A DNA stretch of 64,000 nucleotides from Stercorarius parasiticus (taxonomy: Eukaryota; Chordata; Aves; Charadriiformes; Stercorariidae): NCBI GenBank assembly GCA_013396915.1, contig VWZL01001934.1:655146-719145 (forward strand), written 5' to 3'. The position numbers were made by a program, and so were the translations under genes. Position 1 is the first letter of the stretch. Every line of letters starts with the position of its first letter. Below, in pieces: positions 14,001 to 29,984 of this stretch. Below the pieces are notes generated by a model. It saw only the letters and a list, made by a program, of their open reading frames with translations, had not been told where the DNA came from and ran no database searches.

Positions 14001-17000
14001 AATGCCTCAGGTTTAAAGAACAATATAAAACTGTTAAGAAGGAAAATATTTTAGGCAAACTTAGAATTAAGTATGGAAAATCAGAAACACGTTTATTCAA
14101 CACATGCAGCACTGGACACATCTGCCTCGCACACCCTTTTTCGGGTGCATGGACTCTGCTAAGTTGAGGACGATGTGACATGTGGTGCTCTGTGAGGACA
14201 AAACAGCAGAGAGGAGCGAATGAGGGGAGACTTTCGAGGAAGGAGGAAGGAGAATCAACTAAACTACCAACTCAAAGGAAGTTCAAACAGACTCCTAATC
14301 CTGGAGAATGAAACCTTCCACTCATCCAACAAGCAAGTATAGAGAGTATGCTTCAATCCTTCAATCCCCGGAGAAATCAAATAGACATGTTTTCAGAGAC
14401 AGATTCGACCTTTGCCTGTCTGTTGAGGCTATCAACAACGGGGCAAAGGATGGTGGTGGTCTCTCTACTACTAAATTCCCAGGCACTGGAAGCTGAACCA
14501 ACCACTCAAACAATCCAACATCCACAGCATTATTTTCCAACCTAGAAGCCCACCCAAAAGCCACCATCACTCAACCTCACCCGTTCCCTAAGGTCATGAA
14601 TGTTCACAAGATTGTCCCATTTGCGTACAGAGTTATAATGCCACTTCCCGATTTGTATGACATTACTCCAAAGAAATCAAACATATAGAGCTCTAATTAT
14701 GATATTCAATCTGCTGCTGAGAGTTCACAGTGCCCCAATTACTAACTGACATATTGTAAAGCTTCTTGTCAGCTTGGAATCCAGAGACAAATCACCACTG
14801 CTATTGCTCCTAGAAGCCCTCAGGATAAAAGGAGAAAGGAACAATAAGACACAAGAGTTTCTAGGACTATAAAAAAGAAGAAAGGTCTTATTTTGCTTAA
14901 TTTGAAGCAACGCATTTTATTGGAATGACAGTGACAGACTCAAGGTTGTCAAAACCAATTGCATTCAGAAGCAATCACTGGAAGCAACCTTTAGTCAGCT
15001 TGCCAGGCTTGGCTAGATGATTATGTCATGAATTTGTTTTTGTATCCAGTATATCCCAGGCCATGGTCCCAGACCTTGGGCACAGGGATTGATTATAATT
15101 TCTACTCACTCATTTTCTATTACTTTCATTTTTATTTCATGTAAAGAAAAAAGCAAGATTCTTCCTTAAAAAGAATAGATCTGTTACACCTTAATGCATT
15201 TCTCCCCTTTCTGACATTTTGTTATTTTGTGTGTGTGTGATGAGATGTATTCCAGTTTAGTACATCGATATTTAGCCAGACTGCAAAACATTTAATGCTC
15301 CAGAGAGATGACTAGGATATTATCCAGAATCAGTACAATATAGTAATCCCACTCTTGCTCCTAAATACATCAGTTTGTACTTTGGTCTTGATTGTCTAGA
15401 CTGCCCTCACCCAGCTGAAAAACTTTACTAATGCTCAATAGTTATCAATGGAAAAACCAGCACAATGCAACTTCTTTACCCACTGGATGAAAAAACTAGA
15501 GTGTTTACTCCAACCACTTTATTTACATGCCCACACCTATCACAGCTGGGTCACCACAATAATTACAGAGAAAGACACCGACCTTTCTCTCTCCCTTTCT
15601 CTTTGTGAGTGTAAGATACAGGCACTGCCAAGGCCTCTGCAGAAGGAATGGACCTCCACAGAACTTCATGGACCCAGAGCGCAGATACTGTCCATGCGGA
15701 AGGGTTTATATTGCATCATCCAAATACAAAAAACCTAGCTGGAAGGAGTGCTACATTTGTAAGTGCTCACGGAACATGCTCTGGCCACCTCAGGAGTGGT
15801 TCTTCCAAAGCAAGCTTATGTTATACCACTAGGATAACAGGAACGTCCGCCCCTTTTTTTCCCCCTTCCAAGGACAAATCATTTGCATGCATACAGAATG
15901 CGTAAAGGTGGGCAACAACCTCTCTCTTTTCAAAAAGTTTCACTTTAGGCCCGTTATTTACTGTGCTATGATCCTCTCATTCCAAAAAAACCCCTCCAAT
16001 GCTGCATGTCCTTAGGCTTGTTTCTTTTTGCTTAGGTGCAATGCAAGTTCTTCAGAGTAAGGCTGTCTTCTTACTAGAAGCTTACATTCTGCCTCACAAA
16101 ACATGATGTCCATCTTCACGAAGGATCCCTCAAACCATAAGTAACCACCCTGTATTTGCCTCTGCCACCTTTTTACAAATGTACAGAGCAAGTGCAATTC
16201 ATGCAGCAACTCGCACAACAAGGCCAAGACAGACCAGCCAAAGATGTTCCCACAAAAAGAACCTGTCAAGGAGAGGCCTCCTAAAGCTCATCACCACCCT
16301 CCAACACCCATGAGCCCCTCCTGTCAGGAACAAAAATCCCAGTTCTTTTTGCACTGCCTGGTTTTAGTCACACAAACTAAAGTCAGCTTGGCACTACAAA
16401 TGCAGAGCTGCCCTGCAGCAAAGGATAATTCACAGTAGCATTATCTTCAATTCACTGGCTTACTGTTAATTTGGTCTGAACGGGAGGGTGGAGGGAGGGT
16501 TAGCAAAGACAAAAATAAGCAGATGACAAATTTGCTTTAAATGCATTAAAAAAGATGCATTAAAAAAACGTAAGGAAGAAGGGGGGATGAAAAGCAGGAT
16601 GTGAAAGAAGCAGGAGCTGGAACAGCATGGCTAATGTCAACCATGAAATGCAACCCCTGCTGGGACAATTGGAAAGAAGAGGCAGGCTTTTTGACATTAA
16701 CTATTTGATCGCTCTACTTCAGATGCATCTAGCTGATATCACACAAGGAACCGGATTTCCATTTACCCTGTAGGGAATTCTTACATGCCGGAGAGCTGAA
16801 ACAGCACCGAGAACAATAAATAAATTCACTCTGCATTGAAAACTGTTGTTATCTTCACTCAAAATTGATCAGGACACACTGTGCAAGAGCCATCCCCGAA
16901 CAAGTAAAACACCAAAGAGCTCTTAGCAACACTCCAGCTGCACATTCATCCAGGCTCCACAGCCATTACTTAGTTTACCTTTATTTCAAATACTCAAAAC

Positions 17001-20000
17001 TCTTTGAAAGGCACATTCTGTACTATTTCAGGATTAGTTTCTAGTACCACTGAAGCCAGTGAGGATTTTTGCATAGACTGAAATAAGGAACTTGTCAAGC
17101 ACGTCTACAAGCATTGCACTTGCTCAACAATCTTGAATGACTAAGTATTCCCACATGTTTCCCCATGACATCAGAAATCCAACCTCTCCCTTGAATTCAA
17201 CAGCTTAACTAGCACCTCTAGTTAGAAACAACACAGTTGGTCTAGAGATTCCTAAATATTCATATTTTCTGCAGCACTCATATCTTGCCATGACTTGCTA
17301 CCACTGTGCACTTTCTTCCTCGGAAAGAGAAAAATGTAATTAGTGTCAAGACACTTTTTTGCATATTCCTTTTCAAACAAAGAAAAAGTCTGTCATGCAT
17401 CCTTACTCATGCCTCATCTCTCTACCAGGTGAGTCTCTGGGCTCAGTTAGTTTTGTTCCATTTACTGTACCTTTTTTCAGTTTGTGTCTAGAACTAAAAT
17501 AGGTCATAAATTACAATCGGAAATAAACATATTTAAAATGCAGCCCCAAAAAGCCTTGCAAACCCACTCTTTTTAGTGGTTCCATTCTTTTTGCATTGGC
17601 AAATCATTTTTATTTTTTTATATAATTTTAAGAATTCAACCATAATACTAAATCCAATGGAAAATACTATGTGGGTACAAATGGAACAGTCACTGAACCT
17701 GGCTGCAAAGAACTTCTACTACAATGACAGCCAAAAAGCAACTGGCAGGGAGGGGAGAAGGAGCCTCTCTGCGACTCAGCAAAACAAAAGGAGAGAGAAA
17801 TCTGATAAGATACCAAGTGTTTGCACTGTATTCTGCAAGTGCAAACTGCATTGATGCTAGTCTGTAGCAAGCTAGAGCTTTACTCTGATTTAGAAGTTTT
17901 TACAAATCAGAATTGAATCCCCAAAATAAAAGCCCCTATTTACAAGTTTCCTAGGTATGTCATTTTAACATGTTTACAGTCTCCTCCAAAGGCACAACTC
18001 ACATCCATAAATTAAGACAGGCACAAGTTTAACTGGTTGTAATATCAGGGTCTAGATCACTTACTCAAGGTCAAGTACGGAGTAGCTGGAAGAGGGAAAA
18101 CTGAACACAGACCTCAAATCCCAAACCAGTGCCTCAACCCTCATAGTCATTCTTCTCTTCACATTCCAGAGGGAAGGCAGAGACAAGTCGTTTAAATATC
18201 ACAGGTTTCAGACAGGATTTAACTAACAAAACTCTAATTTTAAGACAATTTTCAAATCTATCTGTTCCTCTTAAAGTTTATGTGATGAATGCTTGGTTTT
18301 AACAGTCCAACAGTTGTTAAAACACGAGCTTTTGTCACAGTTCCCCACAGCAAGACAGCAGTTAACAAACAGTATTTGCACACTTACTTACTACGGGTCT
18401 TCCAAAGGCAGGTTAAAAATAAGTAAGTAAATCCCAATCTGGAGGCTCCCTTTTAGGGCTGCTCCTCACAAATTGCTGAACAACCTCAATAGGACATTTC
18501 TCCTTCCAAAATCAGAGATAACTTTAAAAAATGGAATTGCGCAAACCTAGCAGCTTTACAGAGCAGTAGATGGACTCCATACCTCAGTCATTCCAACTGA
18601 AACTGCAAGTTGTTGTGAAGATGCCATCCTTGTAAGACTTGAGGAGCCTCACTATCTACCTCTCATATCCCAGCCCTATCAGGTCAGCCACCAGTCACAT
18701 TCCAATTAGTAATTAGCTGATTCACCTTCAGCACCACAGTCACCCTCTGCCTGCAGCAGACACAGGCATAACACTCATCCAAATCAGAAATTCTCACACT
18801 GATTAGGCATCATGGTCTTCGCCAATTATATTATTTGCCAAACAAAGACAAGAATGTCGATCCTTACTTCACCTGCTTGCTAAAAAAAGAGTACTTTTCA
18901 AAAAGGAGATGTTATCTTCTTCAGAAATGATGAAACAGGTAAAAGTAAACCCAATAACCAAATGATCCATAGCAAATCAATAGCATAAGGTGAAGGGGTT
19001 CTCTTATTACCCTCAAGTGTTTCACTCATTCCAGTAACTGAATGGAGAATATCATGTTTTGTATGCTTTGAATACCCTCCCAAATGATTTTCATACTTTA
19101 TCTCACCAAGGCCACTGAAATAACCAAAAATGATTGTTATTCCCTGTTACTTACATTTCACATGGAAATAAGCCACAACAGAATCATAGAGCAACTATTT
19201 AGGTCGTTCCTTCCTCAAGCACTGTAAATTCCTCTGTATTTGCTCAGCAGCTTGTCTCAACCAATTAAACTCTACAGCACAAACTGGAGGACAAGCCTCC
19301 AATAATCTTCCCTGAGAACTGGGACCCCAAAACAGCACCAGCAAAATCACCAGTGACATCCTCCCCCTTCCCCAACATGCTCATTAAACCTTGAGTTGGT
19401 GCTTAATTACTTTAGAAAATGGCATTCTAGTGGCAGGTTCTTTGCTAAAAGGCAAGCAGTAATCAGATGGAAAAAGAAAAGCATCAAAGCTTTTCCTGCA
19501 CATATGATGCACACTTAAAATCTTCTCTTAGCTCTGATGCTAAAACAGAGTTGAAGCCAACAGAAGATCCAGAGAACTTTGTGCTCATACCATATCCCCG
19601 CTGCTCACTACCTCAACAGAGATGCCCGTTGTGGAAGAACTCACCTATCCCCATTAGTGGAGCTGACAGGACAAAGCTGGCTCAAGCACAGACGTATTTT
19701 TCCCTGAAGTCAGCACAACAGGAAGACTGTACTTCTGAAGCAGTATTTTCAGGACCCAGCTCTCTGATCTTTATTGATTCTAAAACTCAGCTCCAAAGAG
19801 CCAGCAGCATCGGACTAGCCATGAGCAACCATTCTTCCCTAAAACACATACATTCTCAGCATTCCATCCTCTCCCACCAGGCATTTTCTTCTTGCAAAGA
19901 CAAGTTTCCAAATCTAGGGTCATTCATATACTATACGTATTTATACCCAAACTCTAAGGTGGTAGAGCTTGGAGCATCTCAAACTGTTTTCAGGAGTACT

Positions 20001-23000
20001 TGCAATCCCACAAGAGGGAACCTATGGAAGCAATTCCATCAAAGCAGCTTTTAATATCCAACAAAGTCCGAACAAATACATTAGTCAGAAGAGTCTGTCC
20101 CAAAGCCCATCAGAATAAACTATTAACTATTTCTAGGTATTACTAAGGAGTTTGGATCAAGCCCCTGTTGGGAACTATGAACAAGACAAGCAGTAAGAAA
20201 CACCTGTGTAAGCACATTACTACATATGAATGGACTTGCTTCTGAGATTTAAGTTAAACAAGCATTCAAGCATTTGACTAAATTAGGGTTTAAAAGCTCT
20301 GTGTGTCACCACTTCCCATGCACTGCAGGAACTGATGCTTGGATACCACTGCAACAGGACCTTAAAAACAGCCCCTGCTCCCATCCCCTACTTGGCCACA
20401 GAGATGTTTACTCAGAGCTCCATGAAGAAGACCACCTGGCTCCAAAACACACAAGTATTTCTGTTATTGCCAAAAGACAAACAACAGATGAAGCAGTAGC
20501 AGCAAAATGAACGGCTTCCTGAAGTATCAGATACCCTTGAAAGAAAGCCCCAAGATAAGAAACCAGTTCACCTCCATGATCTCTGCTTATAAGGTGGGGA
20601 TGGAAGAAGCTGGAAATTCTATATTTTTCAACTGAGATGGGAGTGTATTTTCACTATATTATGTTCTCACACAAACACACAAGTAAAGGACAAAGCAGTC
20701 AGACCAAAATATCCTGCAAAAATAAAGATGGTTACAGATAGCCTTTTCTTCCTGTAGGAACAAGGATAACTAAAAAACGGCTTATGCATTTTCAGAAGAC
20801 ACTGCATTTCTGCTAGAAAAGACAGTTACCCACCCACAAATGGATGCAAGTTTCAGTCCAAGTGGTATCTTTCACCTTGAGGTTATTATCATGTTTAGGA
20901 AAAGAAGCAAAATTTTATATCTAAAGGGATCTTCTCAGGAGATAGCTGGATGCAGCGCTTAGATTTGCAGGTTTTCTGGAGAGCAGACATGACCTCTTCA
21001 TTTTTTCCTCCAGAAGAGGATAATCTATCTGCCAATTTTTGGAGGGTGTGTAAGGAGAGGAATTTTCTTTTTTGTATACTCTCCAAGTAAAAGAGGGTCA
21101 GAACACAGTGGGAGCTGCCATGAACTCAGAGGGGGAAAAAAATAAATCAGATGTTACTATCAACGGATGCTGCTTCTTTGAGAATACCTCTTATGAATTT
21201 GCCCTTTTTAACACATTGGTTTTTAGGCCAACTAAAATCATGATGAGAAAATATCTTCCAAACTACTTTAACCAGCTATTGATGGACAACATCTAATACA
21301 TGTAGAAGATTTCAGCACATTTGAAGGTAACCTAAGGTAAGTCTCTGTATTGTGGCATTGTAGCATGAAGAAGTAAAGACTTACACTTATAATCATGCTA
21401 ATAGAGGGCTGATTCTACTTCAGTTCGGCTTTTTCACATGGTCCACTGGATCAGGGAAAGGACCACACCACAACAATTCCAAAGAGTATTTACCTGGTAC
21501 CACTTCAAGCCAGTCTCCACAAGACTACTTTGGACAACACAGGTATATGCTTAGAGAACTAAAGACCAAGACAAAGTGGTGTTCTACTGAGGAAGGATAT
21601 TTTTACAGCTTTCTTATATTATATTGTCAGCAACATGCTCTTAAACAGACATTTTGATTCAATTACTGTTAGGCTTCCAAATGCAATACTAGCTTTGTCA
21701 GCTAAACTAACAATGCAGACCAATTTAACCTACATTCACTGCTAAATCTTTGAACAGTAGAAAAATAAGGCAAAAAACCCTGTCTTGGAACTCTTGAATA
21801 AACGAGGCAAGACTGCATTTCTGAACACTAACGGTGAGATTTTCAGGAATGGTTTTCCTCTAATTTCATCGGAAGCAGAGTTAGACCTACCCTAAATGAT
21901 TATGAAAAAACAACACATTTTGCTGGGACAAGAAAAACAGATGAGTTTAATCATCTGTCCAGATTCAGCACCCCAACCAAGTGAATAAAAGCAAGCAGAG
22001 ATTAAACAAACAGTAAAAATGATATTAGAGATTGTCAGGAATGCTTCACTCCCCCTTTTAATTTTCCCAATCCACCTACTCAATGTATCTTGTCTGAAAA
22101 CAGTTAGTTCTTTGGAACCGGGGTTGCATATACTGCATCTTGCAAAATTCTTAACAAATAGCTATGCTTAAATTGAATTTACATCTGTTTTTCTCATTAG
22201 TTACATGTAGAGAGATTTCAAAATAACTGGCTAGTGAAGGCCACTGTGACATTTACTCAAGGCTACCAGAGAAGAGGATTTATTTGCAGATTGCACAAGC
22301 GTCCCTTGCAGGACTTAATTACCACCATATAGTAACACAATTAGAGCACATAAAATAAACATTCAGATGAGGCACCTGTTTTCTTTATAAATAACATAGC
22401 CAAAGAAAAGGTGCAGTCCTGGATATCGTAAGTAATTAGCCATTAAACTGCATCAGAATAGCTTTCTGCTCAGTACAATCTAGTAGTTCACAGACTTCAG
22501 CTTTAGTAAACTACAGGGAAATCCTTATGCAAAACGAATGCAAACAACGGAGTAAATAGAGAGTAACCATGAGGCATGAGCAAGCTTTTTCAAAAAATAA
22601 CTATAGGACCAAGTAATATCAATCTGTCCCAATTCAGTGCCGTGTCCATTTTTATCAGAGGCCATTCACCTCATCTCCATTATCCAGCACAGCCAAGCGA
22701 TCCAAAACATTCCAACAAAGGATCAGCAACAGCACAGCTTGCTCCTTATACAACAGCCCGAGTCCTGTCAGCACAAGGGCAAAGCGAGATTTCATGGAAC
22801 AAAGGATAAATTAAGTCTATGTGTAGCAGCCAGTCACTGAAACGACACTGCCACTTTTTTGAGCTTTCTCAAGTTCTCTTTGGGTTTTTCAGCACGTAGT
22901 GTTCAGCACTGCTCCACTCAGTGCAGATGTCAAAGCAAAAGAAACACTCAGAACTTACTTGCTCACCTCAGGATTATCTGGTGGACACAGGAAGGACAAA

Positions 23001-26000
23001 AGCTGACTTCAACTCCAGCACTCGCAAAACAGACGGTCAAGTCACACAAAAATACTGAGCCATCCTCCTTTCCCACACAGACTGAAAACAGCAATAAAAC
23101 TCTTCTGGATATTGCCTTTACTCTGTAAGTTTAATACTTGTCACTTTGCTTCCTCTCTCTTGATTTCTTTCCAAATAAAATCCAGAAATCCCAGCATTTT
23201 AAGGAACCAAAAAAGCTAGACAGAATAAACTGCAATAATGCATATCTAAACAGTTGTATTGAGTCAGCATCATTAATTGGAACAATCAGCTGATCCTATT
23301 GAATTTTCCCTCCCATAACATGAGGTACATTAAGAGAGGCACATACGTGCTAAGAAAGGGGATCAGGGTTTAATGGCTTTAAGATACTTGATCTCAACCA
23401 ACTTTATATGGGACTGGACTCCAACACTGCTGAAAGTTTCAAGGATTATGCTGCTCCTTTGTAGCTTGCCAGAAAAAAAACACCCACCTCTGTGTTGTAG
23501 AAGTTGTAAGTAAGTTTAAAATAAGAAAGGCTTCCCACTTCACAAACACCAGCTGATATCCCTAAATTATTTAACACAAAAGGAGATGGAACAGAAACTT
23601 CAACCTTCCCTATTTCAAGGAGGCTGTAAACACATCTCACTGCTGTAATTGCAAGTAATGATACTACACATTTACCCTGGAGATGTTAAAATGGGACCAA
23701 GAAGCAATCAAGACAGCGGGCTAGTTATTCAATCAACAGAAACAGTAACAAACTGGGCCCTTGCACAGAAATTCTAATGGCAAATCAGATCCCGATCACA
23801 AGGCGCTTAAGATTGCAATGGGGAGCAATGGGGAGACTACAATATACTGCAAGTTACTTGAGGTCTAGTATATTCTCAAGACAAATATCAGCTGCATAAA
23901 GACATTGATGGATACCTTTTCTCCATGTCTATTTACAAGGAAAGAATGACAGTAAAGAGAGTGAGAATTAGTCAGAACTTAAGAGAATGAAAAAAACCAC
24001 CATTTAAAGGAATTTCACACAGACATGAAGGCAGAATATCTACTGTTGATCATATCAAGCAGAACGACAACATATCTAATCAGCCAAATATACGGGAACC
24101 CCAAATGTTGTGGAAAAAAGAGAGAAAGGAGGTAATTTTAACTATCAAGACATCCAAATTTAAACACGTCGTGATTCCTAAAGAAGATAAAGACCAGAAG
24201 AACCAGGAGAGAATTCTAGCAGTGACGCCATATAGAGAAAAATCACTATCTGTGTTTCCTGAACACCACCTTGTCGACCTTTCCACCTAACACTGTAGCA
24301 CAACAGTTGAAATAAATGGTTGGTGCTCCTGAACAATTCTCTGAAAGTACTAATCAGAATGATAATTGACCAGGTTGCACTGAGTCACGGTTAACACCTA
24401 TCAGGCTGCAGTTCAAGTGGAATCTGAAATGCAAGCATGAACAAGGCTATTTTGGAAAATGCCAGACTCGTGCTTGAAGGTAAGTAAGCAGAATCCAAGG
24501 GAAGGGAGCCTGCTGTACTAATCTCAAATATACCATGGAAATCTTTACAGGCTTTAGTACTGTATGTAAATTAAGGAATTAATTCAAAAATTTAATCTAT
24601 TCCATTGCTATTTATGGTTGGTTTCAAAGCACTGTATGTGGATCTCCTCCTGGCACATCTGTATCTCCTCCTGGTTGCCTGTTGACTCTTCTGTGACAGG
24701 CTAGAATAGCGATCTTTCCAAAATTATTATTAAATAAACCCCATTTAATTCAACCTACTTCACAGGCAAATTTTAATTAGAGATACAGCAAGCCCATAGG
24801 TAAGTTGCTGAACTTGAATCCTATCAAGATTATTAATGTTCCCAACAGCTGTACAGTCTGTGTGTGTATTCTTAAGCCAAAACAAGTCTACCTGAGCACT
24901 GGAAAAAAAGAAAAACAAAACTGTGCATACACTATGTGGAGGTGTTCATTAAATGAACAGTAGTAAACTTGTTTTTCTAACTTGTCCCACTGCAGATCAC
25001 TAGCCACAGGAAGCAGACCAAACCTGATGTATCCCTTTAGCATGTTTTCATAGCATTAGCTTTTAATAAATATAACATACTCCACCCTCAGAGCAGAGCA
25101 GTCCTCAGGTTCCAGCAGAAAAAAGTGGTTGTTTTAAATATTTAGATTACATTACAGTTGGGATGTTAAAATAAGCAGCGACTTGTACTGTAGACAGCTA
25201 TCAGAATCAGCTTGGCAAAACATGTGTAAGCTAACCTAGTGTGGTTACAGAGTACGAGCTTTGAGGTCTATTAGGCTGGTGTTCTTATACATATCTTTAT
25301 TATTTGTACTACAATAGTGCTTTCTGATGTCAGCAAACAGAAAAGCACCACAGTGCTACATGCTGTATAAACATAAGTAGTAAGAGGCACAGTCTGCAGC
25401 AAGTTTATTTCAGCAGAGAAAATGGGGAAAAGTTAAATAAATAAAGGCTATTCTCATTAAGCAAGGAGCTAACACAGGCCTCAATTCAGCACTACACTTC
25501 AGTGTGTCCAAGTACTTTGCTGAGTCCAAGCCCAAATCTGTGGCTGAATACATTTTTTTTTCTGTTTCCCAAGTCTCAGTTCAGTGCTTTAACTCTGCAA
25601 ACATCCATTTTCTTCCACTAGGTAACAGTACTCCAACTTTCTGCAGGTATTAACAAAATCTCCCTTCCTGTGGTAAGAATTCCCCTTCCCCTGAAGGCCT
25701 CTATGTGGTTGCTGTTGATCCAGATACTCGGGTCTAGGGACCTGCCTCAGTAATCCCTATTTTCAGAATATGATTTCAGATTTATTTGATTGAATCAAGC
25801 TGAAACTTGACCTTCACATCTGAGTTCCTCCACCAACAGCAGACCAAGACTTCCGCAACATGTACAACGTTTAAGTGTGCAACAGACCATGCTGAGTGGA
25901 ATGTAAGCTGGAAAGAACCATGACCAACCTGCTGAGCTCTAAAGCCAGAGTCACCATACTCAGTTTTATTAGCCGTCTCACAGAACTAATAAAAATCCAA

Positions 26001-27516
26001 GCATCTTCTCAACTTAACCTTCTGTGGGTTTTTTGAGGAAAGCCTTTATTTAAAAGCTTTATCCTCCCACTGCACTCACTACAAGTTACACATTCAAACG
26101 AGTATTGTTCACGTGACAGAATAGTTAAGCTAGAAAATGGCTCAAAATTCAGTGCATTTCGGAGACAGACTCTCAGTGACTTCACCAGGCTTTGGATCAG
26201 TCCCAAACAAAACTCCAGTGCTGCCATATTCCCTGCTATAGCCTCCCAAAGCAAAACAGGCAGCAGCAGCAGAAGAGGGTCATGAATCTCAGCCATGGGC
26301 GGTACCATGCCTTGCGTTCATGTTCTGGGTCAGCCGTGCCTGTTCACATCCCAGGGAACAGCTGTCCCAGCATGACATGAAGACAACTTTGATTATTATG
26401 CAATCATTCCTTTCTAGCCTACAGACAGGCAAACCTTGCCAAAAAAGGTATGGGATTAAAAAAAAATTAAAAAATCTTTAAAAGAAACCAATTTGTTGCT
26501 CCATCTGTTCAAACACGCTTGCTATCCAAAAGATATTTTCAGTAACCATGCCATAAGCATTTGCAAAGGTCTATATGGTAAATTATGTGACTGCACTACC
26601 AGTGGAAGCCCCAACCCTTTTTAACCTTCTGTCCAAGTAAACTGCTGTCTTTGTCTAACTGTATCTCAGATCTCTGAATATTTACTAACCGATGAAGCAG
26701 CCTGAGATAATGGAGAAAATACAGAGGGTTAACACTCAAACGGACACAAATCTCCAGGAAACCTGCTTTCATTAGTTCTGCTCTCATGAAACTACTTCCT
26801 TACTCATTCACCCTTCCTAAAAACACCCTGTTCCCCCAATAACATTGAAGGTAAAAGAGACTAAACAGGGAGGAGACAGAGATGCACGTCAGAAAACAAC
26901 ATACAGAGGGAGATTCTAAGTGGTTGCTTATAAAGAAATTCTTGCTTATATTTCAAGGCCAAAAGTTATATGGCCCACCTCTTCTTATCTACTCGTCTAC
27001 CTGCCCATCATTCAGGTCAGTAACACGGACATTGTCTTGAATTCTGACTGCTCTCCAGACCCTCACATCCAGCCTGCATTTAGGTCTTGCAGTCTGTGTA
27101 GTATTTCTGAAAACTTCCATTTATACAGCTAAACTATGTGCCAGAGCTTTCATCATAGTAGTCACCTCAACATCCCCTTGCCTTGTTCTGATCCACACAG
27201 AGTCATTCTGTGGGTATCAATCCTTGTCACAGAGCTGCAGAGATCAGTTAATTCAGCACATGCCCCCTCTGCACATTATTCTGCCAGCTCCATATTTTCT
27301 AATGCAAATATGAATCACTTGCCTTCATTTTACTCTGTTTCAAAAAAGACAAACTCCTACCTGTAACTGACCTATATCAGCCTCTGTCACCTGCTTGTTC
27401 AGTTTTCAAACAAGTATGGAGGTAGGCATCCTTTCATGTTGCTCTTTAGTCTTGAGAGGATTTCCTTAAAAACACCAGCAAAAATACCTCATTAAAATCT
27501 TTGTTGTGGTAACTAC

Positions 27517-27530
27517 AAAAAAAAAAAAAA
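27517..27530. repeat. Poly(A) run, 14 bases
   Basis: Uninterrupted A14. No retroposed gene sequence was recognised upstream. Confidence 0.9.
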
Positions 27531-29984
27531 TCCAACCCAAAACTATGCTCTTACTACTACACAGCACAGCAGAGTCCACCTGAAAGGCAGAATCCTACCT
27601 GCAAGGGACTTTCATCCAGTACGCTGCCTCGTGCCTGAATAAACACAGAAACAGTTTTCCAAGCACAGAACTCAGCCCAAAAACCTTCTCTTGACCTTGG
27701 CTAGCTCAGAGTCTAGAACTCTGTGGCACCTGAATGACAGAGAACAGGTACAAATAAGGCTGCCACAGTTTTGTTCAATGTTCCTTTGCTTGCTGGGTTT
27801 TTACAACAGCTTTCATAGTTATGAAACATTCAATGAGCACAGAATTCTGCAAATATAACATGCCAATCAGCTCTCTTTTTTAAATTATATATGTCTAGTG
27901 TCCAAATGACACTTTAAGCATCAATTGTCTAAGCCTCACTGATAAATAGACAACTCCTACTTTCATTTGTCCTCATGACAAATATTTTGAGGGTGTTTTT
28001 TTTTAATATCTTGTCTCTAAAAGCTTTCCCAATTATGAAATTATTCTGCATCTCCGTAGCCAGACATTTGTCAATTAGGACTCTTGCTTCTCAGTTAGGA
28101 CTCCTCTTAGGGCAAGAGTGAAAACAGAGATGGTACATTGCCTCCATGAGAAAAGACAGAAAACAGTGCTTCTCATGTTCCTCTTTTATCAAAAATTGCC
28201 CCATTCAGCTCATAATCCCAAACCGGATTCCTACTGCTTTAAATCACAATTGCTTGCTACTTTTCAACACGCCAAGTATCAAGAAAATAAATTTCTGTGC
28301 AAGAAACAGCTGCACCTAAAAGTACAGTTTAAAAGGAAGTTCTTTTGCTGATACCAAAGGAATGCCTAAAAAGCCACTCCTCAAAGTACTCCCTAAAGAA
28401 GTATAATCAAAAGAGTATTAGTTCACACAATGGAAAGAATGAGGACTTGAACCTCACCCAGAAGGATGGCAGAAGAGACATACTCTCGCGTTTGACGGAT
28501 GCAGACTGCAGAGCCTAGGACTGGCTTGCCCTTCCTACCCTGCAGTACTGACAGACACCATCAGCAGCTCCTGCCCCAGCCACACATTAATGGAGCAGAG
28601 TGAAGGAAGCCAGAACAGTGCAGGAGAGAGTGTATTTATCAGTACTAGCTTTTGTACAGGCTACGTATTTAAGATGGTACAGTCCTTCCTCCGAACCTCT
28701 CCTGCTATAATCACGTCACAGCAGAGCATCTTACACTGACCAGAGATGAAACAGTAGCATGGAGTCGTAAAGCAGATTTTTTAATAGAAAAATCAAAACA
28801 CATAACTTATGGGAATGCCTGGATTATAGACATTTATAATTTTGTATTTTTGGAAGTTAGTGATAGTGTTTTACAAGAAAAGCTCTGGAAATACCAAATA
28901 TTTAAGAGCAGACAGATAGGAATTCCTGTTATAGGATCTGTCACACAGAGCCCAAGCACCACAAACTATAGCTTTATTCTTAATATATTCACTATTTGTC
29001 ATTTTTCAATCATCAAAGAATAAACACAACTGCATTATGCATTATTGTAAGGATGTGTGTGGCTGTAAACTTAAAATCAACAATTTTGGTGATCAGAAGT
29101 GACCTCTGAGCTCTTCTCCTGAGAGGAAAGAATCAGTCACTCTAAGCAACTCAGCAAGCTGGTGCTAGAGTTCCTTGTCCATAAGACACATATCGCAAAT
29201 ATCACCTTTTCTAAATCTCATTGCCGGTGGATACTATCACATTAACAAGTCTGATCCTGTAATGTCGCTGCTTTATTCTAGCCAGTGGGAAATTAAAATA
29301 GAAGCTGCAAAGCGCTTCCAAGGGTTGAGTCTTAAAGTCAGAACACAGTTAGACATCCTGCATCTTAAAAACATCATATCTACAGATGGAGTCGGTAGGA
29401 AAGCCTGGGCTTTCAGAATAAGGACAGGTCCATCCCATCAAGAATTAGTGCAGAAGTCAGCCTTGAGAACCAAATGGCACAGGAAAAAGTGGTTTTACAT
29501 CAAAGTAACACCGCCAGGAAAATCAAGATGAAGGTTCCACATTGTATCTATTTTCCACAGCTTTACTGATAGTGTAACATTAAGACGGCAAGGCAGAATA
29601 GCAAATTAAACTGCCACCAAAGTTCAGAAGGAAGAACCCCACTCCTACACCTGTCTTCTCCTGCACCTTCCGAGAAGCAAAGCTGAAAGCAGGCTGGTAC
29701 CTCAGCACAGGTACACAAAATGCCTAACTGCTTAATTTCATAACACAGCTTGATACGGCTCCACATCCCCAATGGAGTTCCAGTCCAATCCTTAACAACT
29801 CTGTCTTTCCCGGTTGGAAACAATTCAACACATCCACTGTTTCTGAACACAATTATTTAATATATTATTTCAGGATCCAGGAAAGGCTGTGCCTTAATTA
29901 CAACAACATGTGCAGGGTATTGCAAAGCCAGTTCCCGATCACTGGCTTCTCAAGGAGGCTCCACTTCTCCGGGAAAACATTTGC

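Noticed and set aside
19180..19260. Possible CR1 remnant starting CAGAATCATAGAGCAACTAT
   Set aside because: Only the first bases resemble the CR1 end; the following sequence does not keep the GGTTGGAAGGGACC block.
19467..20054. 195-codon plus-strand ORF, the longest without N
   Set aside because: No domain, leader or family resemblance, and composition like translated non-coding DNA. Length alone is not evidence in 64 kb read in six frames.
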